Source of the DNA: Pelodera strongyloides
Lineage: Eukaryota > Nematoda > Chromadorea > Rhabditida > Rhabditidae
Length of the DNA stretch: 64,000 nt
NCBI GenBank assembly: GCA_036852015.1
Contig: JAANDG010000065.1
Span: 328,759 to 392,758, forward strand
Direction: 5' to 3'
Under the pieces are notes generated by a model that did not search any database, had not been told where the DNA came from, and saw only the letters and a program-made list of their open reading frames with translations. Positions 1 to 17,937 of this stretch are shown here, one piece after another; the first letter of the stretch is position 1, and each line of letters begins with the position of its first letter. The position numbers and the translations under genes are program-made.

Positions 1-3000
1 CCGGTAAGATCAAACTGGTAGATGGCGTTAATTTTCTTTACCAACTCGGGGTTCAAGATACCAGCGACGGACTTTTTAATCTAAAATACAAATGCATTAC
101 TGTAGGAAATGCGTACATAACTTGAAAACCCATGGCTTACTCGATAACAGGTGTACAACTATGCATCGAGAGAGTAGTATACGACATACACTTAAATGTA
201 ATTAATACTTAAGTTACTTACGTCGTCAACCGACTTTGCTTCGAGTGCCTTTTCGATGCTTTTACGTGATTCCCTGCGTGCTTGCGATTTGGGAAGAAAT
301 ACGTGATCATAGACACCCGATGGCAAGAATGCATCGGGAACCAGTGGCTCCCCTAAATATTTGAAATATAGTATGGAAACAAAAGTTATTTAACCAGAAA
401 ATTCACGATAAATTATTTATGTGGTAGTCTAACGTAATTACGGAGACAGCGACAAACAATAATCACCTACTAAATCAACCCTTAACTTCAAGGGCCAGAT
501 AAATAAAAAATAAACTAACCGGGCTTCACGGCGTATTTATCAAAGTCGGTCACTCCTTCCTCCCTGAGAATGTCCTCATCAATGGCAAAGTTTCCAGTGA
601 ACTCCTTTGAATTGCGCGACAGAATCGCGTACGCGGCATCTAAGTTGGCAATAGAGTGAAAGGACATAAAGTAATCCGCAAAATATAAATATAAAGACGA
701 ACTAGGTTAATTTTCAAATTTTCAACTACCACTTGTTTTGCTAACGAAGAATTTATATAGAAAATAATTAAGCATAACAAACCTGCCATGACAGTCGGCT
801 TTCTGCATCCATTAGCTCCAGTTCCAGAGGAAAGCATATCCATAGCGGCCGTCCACACAGCTGGTAAATCACTTTATCAATAATTGCATTTGAGAACTTT
901 ATTGCGCTTGTAAGGAAAAGGCCAATGCATTAAATACAATACAATACTATTGGTGTTTGGTGTCGTGCAAATACACGAAACGTCAGCCATCACTCTAATG
1001 AGCTGCGACATATCTGAGATGCGATCTACATTCAACTTAAAAACTGAGAAACAGAGAAACAGAGAAACCCAATATGACTTAATGGTACCTGTCAGAGGCC
1101 AGATTGCATTAACTGCCACACCGTCGGGTTTGAACTCGTCAGCCATTCCCAAAACACACATCGACATGCCGTATTTGGCTATTGTGTAGGCGACATGGTT
1201 CTAGAAAAGAAACGAATTCTACATATAAAGGGTATTTGCAAATTTGCACTCACTGACTCACGCCGTTTAAATAATCAAAGCTGTCCTTATTGTGTCCTTA
1301 GTTCTTCACCATGACATGAGAGGGAGTGAATTGTATTTTCTGTCGGAAAAGCCCGACTGTTCTTTGACAAACAAATAATGACTGTGGAAAAAATAATTCG
1401 CCATTACCAAACTAGCTGTGATCGTGGCTGCATCAGAAATTTCAAAAAAAAAACTGCAAGCTGTACAAGCAGTACAAAGGTAACGAAATCTACACTAGTA
1501 ACTAGTACCGAAGTAAGAAGATTGGAAATTATACTCACAGAAAACCAATGCGGTTCCATCACGAGGGGAGGGGAGATGTTGAGAATATGAGGATTCTTTC
1601 CCTGTTTCAAGTACGGAAGACAGTGCTTGGACCTGTGAGGAAACATTCAAGAACAAAAACAAGCGAGGAACAGTCTTCATAAACACAGCTATTAATATCA
1701 TTCATCAATTCATCAATTCATACATAATATACACACATGAGCTGGTGCTCATTATGGTCCAAGTCACAGAAAGAAAATCCTTATATAAGAGTCTACAGTT
1801 TACGTGTTCAAATACGGGGCGCGTATTACTAGAAGATAAAAAAAAACACTGTGATAACATAAAATAATTTGAGGATGAAAGTAAAACCCAAAACCCACAT
1901 CATAAAGGTGCCCCTGACGTTGATTTGGTGCATCATATCATATCTCTTCATCTCGGTCTCAAGGGTTCCAGTCAGTTGAATAGCCGAAGCATTGTTGATC
2001 AGTATATCGATACCACCAAATTTCTTTACCTAAATAACACAATATTGAGGTTTTCTTCGATAAGGATAAGACAATCAAAACACTAAATGATAGCAAATGA
2101 AATGGAATAGAATAGTCTGACTTATGGTAATAGAGTGAAAACGTGGAAAACTGAGAAGTTCTCAAAAAGTGCAAACTCTGATATAATGCTCCCGCAGATC
2201 TACTTATCAGTGGCATGAATAAAATCACGTAGAATAACTAGTGCAGTCTAATAATACGTAAATAAAACGTGAACATATTCGACATAAATTGTCATCTCAA
2301 TTTCTCAATAAAGCAGAGTAGAGTTAGAACTAGTAATAAAAAAATACAGCAATCCACAAAACCAACCGTCTGATCCACACAATCCTGTACAGACTTTTCA
2401 TCTCTCACATCCACGATGCACGGTAGAGCCTTTCCTCCGACCTAATACAAGAAAATTAAGTTACAGTTCTTCACAAAGTACACGTACAAACATACAACTC
2501 ATTCTCCAAATCTCACATTAAACAAAAAGATGTTACCAGATCTCCTAATCTCAAATGAAATGTACTCAAAATTATTACCTTTTCAATTTCCTCGGCTGCA
2601 GTGTAGATTGTGCCGGGGAGTTTCGGATGCGGAGCCGCTGAACGGGCTGCGATCTGAAGTCGGAACTTATAATCAATGGAACATAATATGTTACATGGGA
2701 ACAAATTAGCGTGAGTCATACGGAACCAATGGTAAAACAGTTGAGACGTTAATTAATATGTAAACGTAAACACAAGCTATCTACACGTTATATCAGGGGT
2801 ACAGGTTGGTGCGTGAAAACACGCACGAACCACCTCCGAATTGGTTTTGACCACCTCCGGAAGCAATTCGAAATTAATATATTTGACCGAAACATGGTGT
2901 TTTATTAAAACGGTCGATCACTAAGGTAAAGTTACATGTGGCTTAATTTGCCAACATTCTCAGCATCATTTTATATGATGCATACTTATATACTTTATAT

Positions 3001-3484
3001 AATGTGTCAATAAATTATTATTATTATTATTAAGTTCGTAATGTGACAAAGTACCATATTACCTAACACTAGTAATTATTGTATTGTGATTCTCCTGAGC
3101 ATTAGGTATACTTACCACGACATTGGCTCCATCTCTGGCTAGTTTCAGTCCAATCTCTTTTCCAATTCCTCGTGATGCTCCCGTAATAACCACAGTGCGG
3201 CCGAAGAACTTCCTGCAATTAAAATTAATTAAAATCAATGTGAAAATTTATGTAACCGTTTAAGTGTCCATGCCAGACAATTCCCATATAATAAGCAGAC
3301 GAACGTAGAATAGATCATGGAAAAAAAACACGTAAGAGGCAGCCTCTTTCAAAAAATGACAGCAAAAAAAGTAAATAATCTTGGCCAGACGTTAGGGTCA
3401 GCATGAACAAAGGTTTGTTATGTTTATTAGGATAGGAATGTAAATCGGGATATCAAAAGAAAAAACTCACCCAGTATTGAACAT
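1..3484 (-). CDS. HSDL2: HSDL2-type short-chain dehydrogenase, 3' part beyond window
   Basis: Hydroxysteroid dehydrogenase-like protein 2: an NAD(P)-binding SDR domain followed in the family by an SCP2 lipid-transfer domain; mitochondrial or peroxisomal, linked to fatty-acid metabolism. Eleven exons are visible: 3471-3484, 3116-3212, 2579-2653, 2367-2441, 1899-2029, 1539-1632, 1089-1200, 783-860, 520-639, 222-352 and 80 to the edge. All splice phases agree. The protein starts MFNTGKFFGRTVVITGASRG, with the TGxxxGxG cofactor loop, then LINNAS, HILNISPPLV (catalytic Ser region), YTIAKYG (Tyr-x3-Lys) and VNAIWP. The visible part stops at NPELVKKINAIYQFDL, just where the human protein passes into SCP2, so that domain should lie left of the window. 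It follows ECH1 on the same strand and starts after its own TTTCAG. A plain SDR without SCP2 cannot be excluded from this window alone. Confidence 0.93.
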
Positions 3485-3515
3485 CCCGCAACCGTCCTTT
3501 TCGGAAGTTAAATAC

Positions 3516-3522
3516 CTGAAAT
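3516..3522 (-). promoter_or_regulatory. Probable trans-splice acceptor of HSDL2
   Basis: On the minus strand TTTCAG lies 31 bp before the HSDL2 ATG, about 425 bp after the ECH1 stop codon, and no upstream coding exon is visible. This fits spliced-leader addition to a downstream operon gene. A 5'-UTR cis-intron is the alternative. Confidence 0.45.
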
Positions 3523-3942
3523 GGGATACGTTTACTTTGAAAGAACATCAATGTACGTAATTCATCCAGAAAAGTATAAACAAACACCAAAACAAATAAT
3601 TCAACAATTACATGAGAAATACTATCAGCGTGCAACAACTGATCTGAGGAAATAAAGCAATACTGTAAAATTATGCATACAAATTTATTCACAGATACAA
3701 GAACACCCGGTTTCCAACTACCTACACTTAATTACACTACCGTACTGCGCAAAAAAAGATACAAATTACAGAATTAAGAGGGAACATTGAACATTATACA
3801 GAACTATCTGGCAAGTCATAAGGGCACTAAGGGCACTAAATACGCATATGAGTGTATGTATAAATAAGTACATAAGTACAATGCTTTACGTCACTTCAAT
3901 TAAGACTTACGGATCAAAATCTAAAAGACACTATAAATGAAT

Positions 3943-7345
<3,403 letters not shown>

Positions 7346-7352
7346 CTGAAAT
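7346..7352 (-). promoter_or_regulatory. Probable trans-splice acceptor directly at ECH1 ATG
   Basis: Reading the minus strand, ATTTCAG is followed immediately by the ECH1 ATG, leaving no 5' UTR. No convincing coding exon is seen upstream. This is typical of spliced-leader addition in nematodes, inferred here only from the sequence. Confidence 0.45.
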
Positions 7353-9057
7353 TCAAGTAAGAATACACAAGACATTGATGCTTCATTTTCTTGTACACAT
7401 CGACGTGCAAAATAGAGGAGCAGACATAGAATAGAAAGGTAACGTATCTATGACAACTGACAACTTTTGACCTTGCGAGATGGTATAAAAATAACTACAT
7501 AAGTAACTATATAAACTGCGCTAAGTGCTTACAGAAGGAAACTACAATGTATATTGGTATTTCTTTACTTACGGATCTCGCTATTAAAGGGCGTGTTGGG
7601 AAGAAAGCCGGCAAAACAACAACAGAATTGGGAGAGTTCTCTCTCCCCTGCGGTGGAGCGTGGACTACATAGTGCACACGAGCACACAACAAACTACAAG
7701 ATGCACGTGTGGTCAAAACAGGCCACGCCTTCCGAGCGAGAATTGGCAAAAGACGGTTTATCGGAAGGGACCTTTTTGTTCCTTAATAAGTGAATTTCGT
7801 CTAATTTAACTTTATATTATAATTTACGTTATTGCTTGCATTCATTCGCCAAATATGTACCCAAGTAACATATAATGCGTTTACACAAAGCTTCAGTATA
7901 ACAGTGACAAATAGCCAAAATGTAGCAGTTTAATACAATTCAATACAATAAATAATAAGCAAGAGTGCTATGTACATACGCACGCCCATCGCCAGCCAAA
8001 AATATTCCGACATAAATGTGCAGAATTCTACTGTAATTGTGCAGTGTGCAGATGTACACAGCATTTCTACACTACACAAGCTGATTGAGGTTGTTGGGTG
8101 GATTTTTTATGTAATCTTTGGTGAGCAATCTATTTTGAGTGATTTTTAGCATAATGCATTTCTAAAACTTGCAAAACTCCAAAAGAAACGAAAAACTCCG
8201 TACCTGAAGACTAAACATCTATACAGTTATTTTGTTGCTGTTACTGTATTACTGTAACGGTATCTGGTAATAGACAGACAGTAGAGCTTCATTCAAGTTG
8301 GCTTAATCTGTTTTATCTCTAATTTTGGTTAGATTAGGTGTCCCTACGTTACTAATGAAACTGGTTATTGCTAATATAATGTACTGGCAAGTATATCACA
8401 TATAAGTGTTGTAATTGGGTGTAGTATGTGGCGTATAGTAGGTTTGAATAGAAATGATAGAAGCTCGAAAATGAGCCTAGGAAATTATAGTAATAAGTAG
8501 CAAATTGACAAACGTTTTGCTGATTGTTATATTTTATGCGATAACTTACCGTAACATATCACATATGTATATTTGCATGACTTTTCTAAAATCTATGCAT
8601 ATGCAAATATTGTACTTAGTGTTTGAAAAATTTCACAAATAATTTCGAATTTGATCATATATGCGAGATATAAATGCGAGTAAATTGTTATGGAACGCCA
8701 ACATCTATCAAACATGTCTTTGCTTATGTAATAAAGCGAATATGTAGGCACTCAAAATGAGCAAAAAAAAGCGAAACTATCGTTTCCATACCAGACGTTA
8801 ATTTAAATAGGCGACTGAATATGTAAATACGAAATTGGAATGCGCTGCATCTTGAATCTTGCTATTTGCCGATTTAAACTGAAATTATTCAATCAGACCC
8901 AAATTTATGCAAGGGTTCCGAATTAGCGTTTACTATGGAAAAGGCGAGCTTTGTAATTGATTTTCTTTTAAGTGGGTAATTGTAGACAACTTTTGTTATT
9001 GTTTCCTTAATGGGCAACACACATTCTATCGACACAGCTTAACTTCAAAAAGGGCTT
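7353..9057. other. Intergenic, divergent ECH1/DECR upstream region
   Basis: No coding exon could be supported here. It is AT-rich with scattered short ORFs in all frames. Positions 7560-7780 hold a more GC-rich patch of unknown nature. The stretch should include the ECH1/HSDL2 promoter, but no individual site could be assigned. Confidence 0.5.
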
Positions 9058-10000
9058 ACATATTCCCTATAACTATCCGTATCATATTTTTTAGTTGAAC
9101 CACAATGGCTTGTCAGAATCCTAACAAATTCTTCCCCCCGGTGAATACTGAAGTGGTTGCCTTAACGTCGAAGGGAGATTTTCAAGTTGCGATTGACGTG
9201 CGTAATTGTGATTTTGGACGTTTACGAGTCCAGTTGTCCGAGGCTCTTTGTAAACAACGAGGGATGAATTATTAGCATCACATATGTGAAACGACTTACC
9301 GTCGGATTGTTCGAGATGCGAAATGCGAAGTTCCTTTTACCAACATGTCTCTAAAGTCCCTTACTCCTCACCCTGTGTTATGCTGCGTTATTACCGAATT
9401 TGTGTGATACCGATTCGTGGGCGTGATGCGTTGTAACTTCAGGTGTGGTAAATTGCGCTCTACGTACGCTATTCCGGACGGAGAATCATATTTACCATCA
9501 TTATGTACCGAAGAGAAGTAGACATTTAGCAGTGGCACTGGTGCACTTTGTTATTGTTCTAATAGAGGATAAAATATTTTTTTACAGCTTGCTTTGCACA
9601 CGCGCTGCAAGTCGATGTTGAGGAGTAGCCAGCTGGGTGGTCCGACTCTTGGAAGCATAGACGTCGAATTTAAGAGGTTCGGTGTTGCTAATTTTGCTAC
9701 TTTTTGCAATTGTTGCGTATTTTCAGAATACACACAAAGCATGAATTCTGCTTTCAGATCTTGACATGCGATGTGCTTGCCGTTCTCTTGTCTGTGCTCG
9801 CTCTTCGGGTCGGATGTTTGCTTCTGGATCGCTTATTTGTATGTTACTTTTCTTATTGGTCATATCTTTTCCAAATTTAAATTTGTAGGCGGAGTGATTT
9901 ACTGTCTTTCGATTTCTGATTCGTTTCACACCTATTATTTTTCGTTTTTCAGGTTACTGTGTTACAGCTCACTGTGTCTTTCACTCGACTCGCGCTGTAA
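9058..10000 (+). CDS. Duplicated DECR first exon heading a candidate small chimeric gene
   Basis: Positions 9058-9150 repeat 11639-11732 almost exactly: the TTTTTTAG acceptor, 10-bp leader, ATG and the first 15 codons (MACQNPNKFFPPVNT) of the reductase gene. The copy then diverges. It can stay open as four exons with GT-AG junctions and matching phases: 9105-9197, 9588-9676, 9727-9838 and 9953-10000, about 113 residues ending SFTRLAL. Exon 2 starts LALHTRCKSMLRSSQLGG and exon 3 has a Leu/Val-rich stretch. I recognise no family, and the exon 2 donor (AG/GTTCGG) is weak. Without splicing, the first exon reads 56 codons to a stop at 9275. The exon duplication is clear; the gene model is speculative and may be a decayed copy. 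Confidence 0.35.
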
Positions 10001-10346
10001 TTTACAGTTCACGCATAGCGCCCTTTACCCAACAATGCCTGTGAGTTTCTTCCCTTATTTTTCTTATTTAAACGTCATTTTCAAGATTACGTTGTGCCCC
10101 TCCAATGGTATGTTCAATAATACTAAGCATACCGTTTCATACCCGTTTACAACCGTTTCATTTTCCAATCAGTTTGTTATGCTTTCAGGTGAATCCTGCG
10201 TAGACTACGGGTGGGGCAATACATTTCCAATGGACCCCTTTTAAAAGAAGAATGTCAGTTAGAACCATCACCGCCCGATCTAAACCATTCGGTTGGTATT
10301 ATACATTTGTGTATTTTTATTTGGAGTTTACTCATTATTTGCTGCT

Positions 10347-10494
10347 AGAGCGAAATTCCGGACGGTTTTGAATCGAGTACACCATGTTCTTATGAAGCTT
10401 ATAAAAGGAGCACAAATTACAAAAATTGAGCTAAATGTTTAATGATCCAGCTGTCCATGCTGCGTTTCAAAAACCGGCCGGTATTCCACTTTAA
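10347..10494. mobile_element. MITE family A, copy 1
   Basis: About 148 bp bounded by inverted termini: AGCGAAATTCCGGACGG at the left and CCGGCCGGTATTCCACTTT at the right. The same termini bound elements at 27192-27367 and 62472-62640. It has no coding capacity and lies in the intergenic region before DECR. Confidence 0.6.
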
Positions 10495-10559
10495 CTTTTA
10501 GCTAATGACTAATTCTATAATGTACTTTTATTTTACTTGTATTGTTAGTTTCGTTTCTT

Positions 10560-10975
10560 AACTTTAAAGGGAAAGGTTTATCTCGAATTGCGCCTTTTAT
10601 AATTTCTATTGACAGTATGACCTATGACGGTCAAAATGTGAAAATTTCAGTAAATTTCCTTTGTTCCTCGAGCCAGGAGCAAGTTCAAAAGCTAATCTAC
10701 CTCGACTTTATAAAACACTGGCCTACCGTAGCCGCACCGCCAAACTGTGTTACAAGTGCGAAATAGCGTGATAGGGCCAGGGGTGCAGAGATATGGCTAC
10801 GGTACGCCAGTTCTTTTATGAAGTCGAGGTAGCTTTGCTTTTGAGCTTGATCCTGGCGCAGGGAGCAAAGGAAATTTACTGCAATTTTCGCATTTTGACC
10901 GTCATAGGTCATACTGTCAATGTTAATTATAAAAAAAGTGCAATTCGAGGTGAACATATCTTTAATGTTTGATTT
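10560..10975. repeat. Large imperfect inverted repeat, ~170-bp arms
   Basis: Arm 1 (about 10566-10735) and arm 2 (about 10793-10965, inverted) share most bases over about 170 bp around a spacer of about 57 bp. Both arms, read inward, keep a related reading frame: SMTYDGQNVKISVNFLC on plus and SMTYDGQNAKIAVNFLC on minus, followed by YLDFIK. A transcript through it would fold into a long hairpin. It may be a foldback transposon or an inverted duplication of an unknown coding fragment. Confidence 0.75.
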
Positions 10976-11436
10976 AAAGTGTTGCAGCATTCGGCTTTGC
11001 ACAATATTTAGGATGACTGGGCCGGTTTCGAATATATGCGGTAGAATTGAATAACAATACTTTCCCCCTCACCTATTTTTGTAGATTGTAGAATATTTTA
11101 TCTTAGTAGTAGGGTCGTTTAAATATTTACTGGATAGTTGAAATAATCAAATGCTTACCCGTTAATTTTAGTTTTCTATTATAGTCTTTTGCCGTTTTCT
11201 ATTTGTTTATCGCTTTGACAACTGATTTTGTATTTTCAATGTTGCATTATTTATTTATCTCACCCATAATTTAATTATCATAACGATTTTATTCATTGAT
11301 TTTTGTGCTGAATTTAATTAAAATGCGAAATTTTTTTCCACTTTTTTTTATTGATTCTTTTTGTTGTTTGTCGTTTTGTTGTTTTATTTATACAGTAGCC
11401 GGATTGGTAAGGTGGTAGGTACGGGGTACGGTATGC

Positions 11437-11642
11437 TCGGTTCAGGCCCATTTCGCGCTATCGCCGCGCAATCCTCGCGCCATCGCCGCGCAACCCCCGC
11501 GCCATCGCCGCGGACCTCAGGCGGGATCGCCGCGCACCTGTAGCGCAAAGTGGATCCGCTGCCCCGCTGTGGCGGAGCCTCTTTTTACGCGCGGCGATGG
11601 CGCCAATGTTGCGCGGCGATGGCGCGAAGTTTCACGTTGTAC
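11437..11642. mobile_element. GC-rich foldback element abutting the DECR leader
   Basis: The left side carries about three tandem units containing CGCGCCATCGCCGCGCAA, and the right side carries the inverted form TTGCGCGGCGATGGCGCG. The right end runs straight into the sequence where similarity to the duplicated exon copy at 9058 begins. A related element lies in the last DECR intron (14272-14430). This suggests insertion just 5' of the DECR trans-splice site. Left boundary approximate. Confidence 0.6.
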
Positions 11643-11669
11643 ATATTCCCTATAACTATCCGTATCATA

Positions 11670-11677
11670 TTTTTTAG
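11670..11677 (+). promoter_or_regulatory. Probable trans-splice acceptor of the DECR gene
   Basis: TTTTTTAG ends 10 bp before the start ATG at 11688, with no upstream coding exon visible. The same motif and 10-bp leader are duplicated at 9086-9104. Confidence 0.45.
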
Positions 11678-11687
11678 TTGAACCACA

Positions 11688-14585
<2,898 letters not shown>

Positions 14586-16168
14586 ATAATTTTTGTATAA
14601 ACGTGTACAGTAGGGAGGGGCATTTACCTTTTTTTGTTTTTTTTTAATTTCTTTGTAAGTATGTTTTGTTTGCAAAAATTGTTCCATTTTACGTCCGTTT
14701 TACACATTAGCCAGATAAATCTTACCATAAATATCGGCTTTAATAGAAACAATTTTACCAGTTGCCATATAAAGGGTAGGGCATCATTCCTTGAAATATT
14801 TTGGCAGCTATTTGATGTATTATTATTATTTATGCAGTTTGTTTTCAACGAAAAAGATTTACCATTGTTGTATTTTATAGAGTAAACTACTTTCGGAAGT
14901 GAAGAGTCGCAGAGCACACGCACATTTTTTTGCTTTGGAGCATTAAAAAATTCACCTCAGTGGCGTAATTTGATTAACAATATTACTAATAGAAATGTAC
15001 GAGTAGCGTAATACATTTCTGGTGACCATGTGGCCTCAGGTCAGGATGCGCGCATCAATGAGCAGGAAACAAATTCATCCAGGTTACACAAGAGTTTAAC
15101 TTTTAACACGAAACCTTATTTCGAGCATCTGAATAAGTGCTCAGCAGCAGCACTAGATGCGAAATATTCGTATTACGCGCTAGTGTGTGTTACATGTTAC
15201 AGCGCGCACAATCTTTTTTTTTTCAAAGTCCAACTACAATGCATTGCTACCGAAAATACTGTGACACGTTCGGGTTCGTCAGTTTGACAAAATCAACGTG
15301 ACAAAGTACGCCACAGTGTTTTACAAACCAACTTTTCCCAGGCTTTTCCCCGTCAGTGGCTCTGGAATAATCACAGATTGCGCAATTCCAAATCATAAGC
15401 CAAAAGCTACATCAACTTGCACATGTTTGGTTTAAACCACACTACTGTCGAGAAGAAAAAACTTTAATAACAAATAACAACAAGTAACAATCAGAAAAAA
15501 AGTAACAAATTAGTGTAAAGCAATGGCTACCGAATGTTATTTGATAACGTCCAAACACTCTCCAAAATGCACAGCCTAGAACAACCCTATATAGACATGG
15601 TTTATATTTTCCCGATAACATTGGTTTGAAGAGTCAAATTGATCGGAACTAAAGAAAGGGCTGAGTTCACAAAGACATCATTATTAGACGTCAACAGCAT
15701 AAACGACATAAGCTAACCAACAAATAAGTGCACAACAATATCAACAAGTAATTATGCGGCAAAACTAAAATACACACGGTATAGTAAAGTGAAACAACAA
15801 AGTGGGGCAAAGTGAAAAAGTACCAATAAATCGAGCAAATTTGCACATAAAAACAATTTCAAGTTATTACTTAGTAATTCGCCTACAGTACCCAGATAAA
15901 TAGAACACCCCAAGTTCTTACTTATTAGATTTAGTGAAATCGAAAATACTGCCACTATAGCACAAAGTCAGCGAGGCTGTCAGGAAATGAAACGAAATTG
16001 CTTAAATAACAGTTCATCACTTTTCCGGTAAAAGGATATACAGTAGTACCTGTTCCACACCCAAAGTCCAAAATGTACAACGCACCGCACACATCATTTT
16101 TCATACACAAAATAAACAAGACCTCAAGTACATCGCAAGTAATGCTCAAACAACGCGCATAATAAGTC
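14586..16168. other. Intergenic between convergent genes
   Basis: DECR (plus) and the zinc-finger gene (minus) converge here, so this stretch should hold both 3' UTRs. I see no supported coding exon and no obvious repeat. It is AT-rich with short chance ORFs. Confidence 0.6.
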
Positions 16169-17875
16169 TCACTCCTGAGGGACCTCCCCTTTCACTCTAT
16201 CAATATCAGCTGCAGCACGAGCCAGCCAAGACGGCATTTGAGAATGTTGTGATTCGAAGAAAGTAGACAGCAGTTGCACTGCCGAAGGAGACGCTGTGCT
16301 AGGGACGTGAGTCGGCGATGGGGACGGAGAATGAGAAGCAGATCCAGTCAGCAGTTCTTCTAACGTAGCAGGCGGGGAAGTGCGGGAAGGAGTGGGAGGG
16401 GGAGAAGAAGTGGGAGACCTGGGCTCCAACTCCTCTCGGGCGACGGCTGAACAGAACAAGTTAGAAGAAAAGAGTTGCCATTATATTCATTGGTCGTATG
16501 GACGACTCGTGGGAGTATGCTCCTAGCCTCCCGTTGGGTGCGGGAGAAACAAAGAGATCACGCAAAACAGAGACACTTTGAGACAAATCCTTCCACCCGG
16601 GGAGGCTCCGGGTTCCGGCTGTTCGTGCATACGGCCAATGATAACAAGATTTCACTGTAACTCACAAACAGACGATTGCCAGTTTCCGCTAGGCTAATTA
16701 TACGTTACGCTAAATATGTAGACCAAACGTAAACGTACCACTCTCTTCTGTCTTGACTATCACTTCAGATTCCACAGCTGGAATGTCATCGGGGCATAAG
16801 GTAGCAATCAAACTTGGTGGCTCCCGGATAATGTAAGTCCCACTGGCCAACGATGTGGCCAGATTATTCGCACGACTACGCCGATCCTAGAAATATGAAC
16901 AGAGCTTACAAAGTAAAACAATATTATCCGAGACTAGCACAACAATATAATAAGATGGTCAACAGACACAGCAACCCAGTCAAAAGAGACAGACAGAACT
17001 CACATAAACTGCTTCCCAATCAAGGGGTGAGGTGTGATTAAGAAAAGATTTACAAAAATATGTTATGCAGTAGAAAACCGAACGCTTTATATCTAATCAG
17101 CGGAAGGCCAAAGAACATCCAGATGATAGAATGCAGATGCAAAGCCTCACATTTTTTTCAGCCTCCAAAATTCGCTTCCTCTCGTCTCCCTCCACATACA
17201 TTCGCTCGATTGCATCCTTCTCCACAAAAGGATGCGCAGAGGAGACGTGGTGGAAAAGCCTAAAATAAAATTAACTCTGTAAATATAAATAATCCTACGT
17301 CGACTTAGGGTTCCCTTTGGTTGACGTTCTTTATTTGTATTGATTGTTAACCAATAAACCGTTATTAATAAAACATGTTGAGAACGCAGGCTTAACCATT
17401 ATTGGCAAATGAAAAACTCAGTCTCACCAAAGCTGTAAGTCCAAAGTCCAAACAGACTCAAAATTAAACACACTCACAAAGTCCTTGATGTGGAGCAAAA
17501 CTTGCATCCTTTTACAGTACACCAATAGGGGTTGTCCATCATGCGGTGCTCAGTCATGTGGAGATCATAACGCAGACGGTTAGCCGATTGCTCGCCACAA
17601 ATGTCACACTGATGCGGTTTCGGCTTCTGAAACGAGCTCATTAAGAGGCACGGATGATCTAATTACCCAATTACCTAGTTAAGAAGAACTACATTGTCAG
17701 CGCAACAAGACCGAAACAAATCTTCACTTCAGCAACTAGCATGTCCATGGGGAAGCAACTCGGAGCTTGGGAAACAAACTCAGTCCCAAAGAGTTGATGA
17801 CACGTAAATAAAGTTGCAAACCCATTCCAATACCGCCAAGGCGGTAGCGGCGAGAGATTTGAAAAATCACTCGCC

Positions 17876-17937
<62 letters not shown>

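Noticed and set aside
9771..10244. 157-codon open frame on plus strand, rich in Phe/Cys/Leu
   Set aside because: No recognisable domain, and its composition follows the T-rich sequence. It overlaps the candidate exons 3-4 of the chimeric model in another frame.
15955..16149. ILDFGCGTGTTVYPF, resembling methyltransferase motif I
   Set aside because: The frame is only 64 codons in the 3' region of the zinc-finger gene; no other methyltransferase motif or neighbouring exon supports it.
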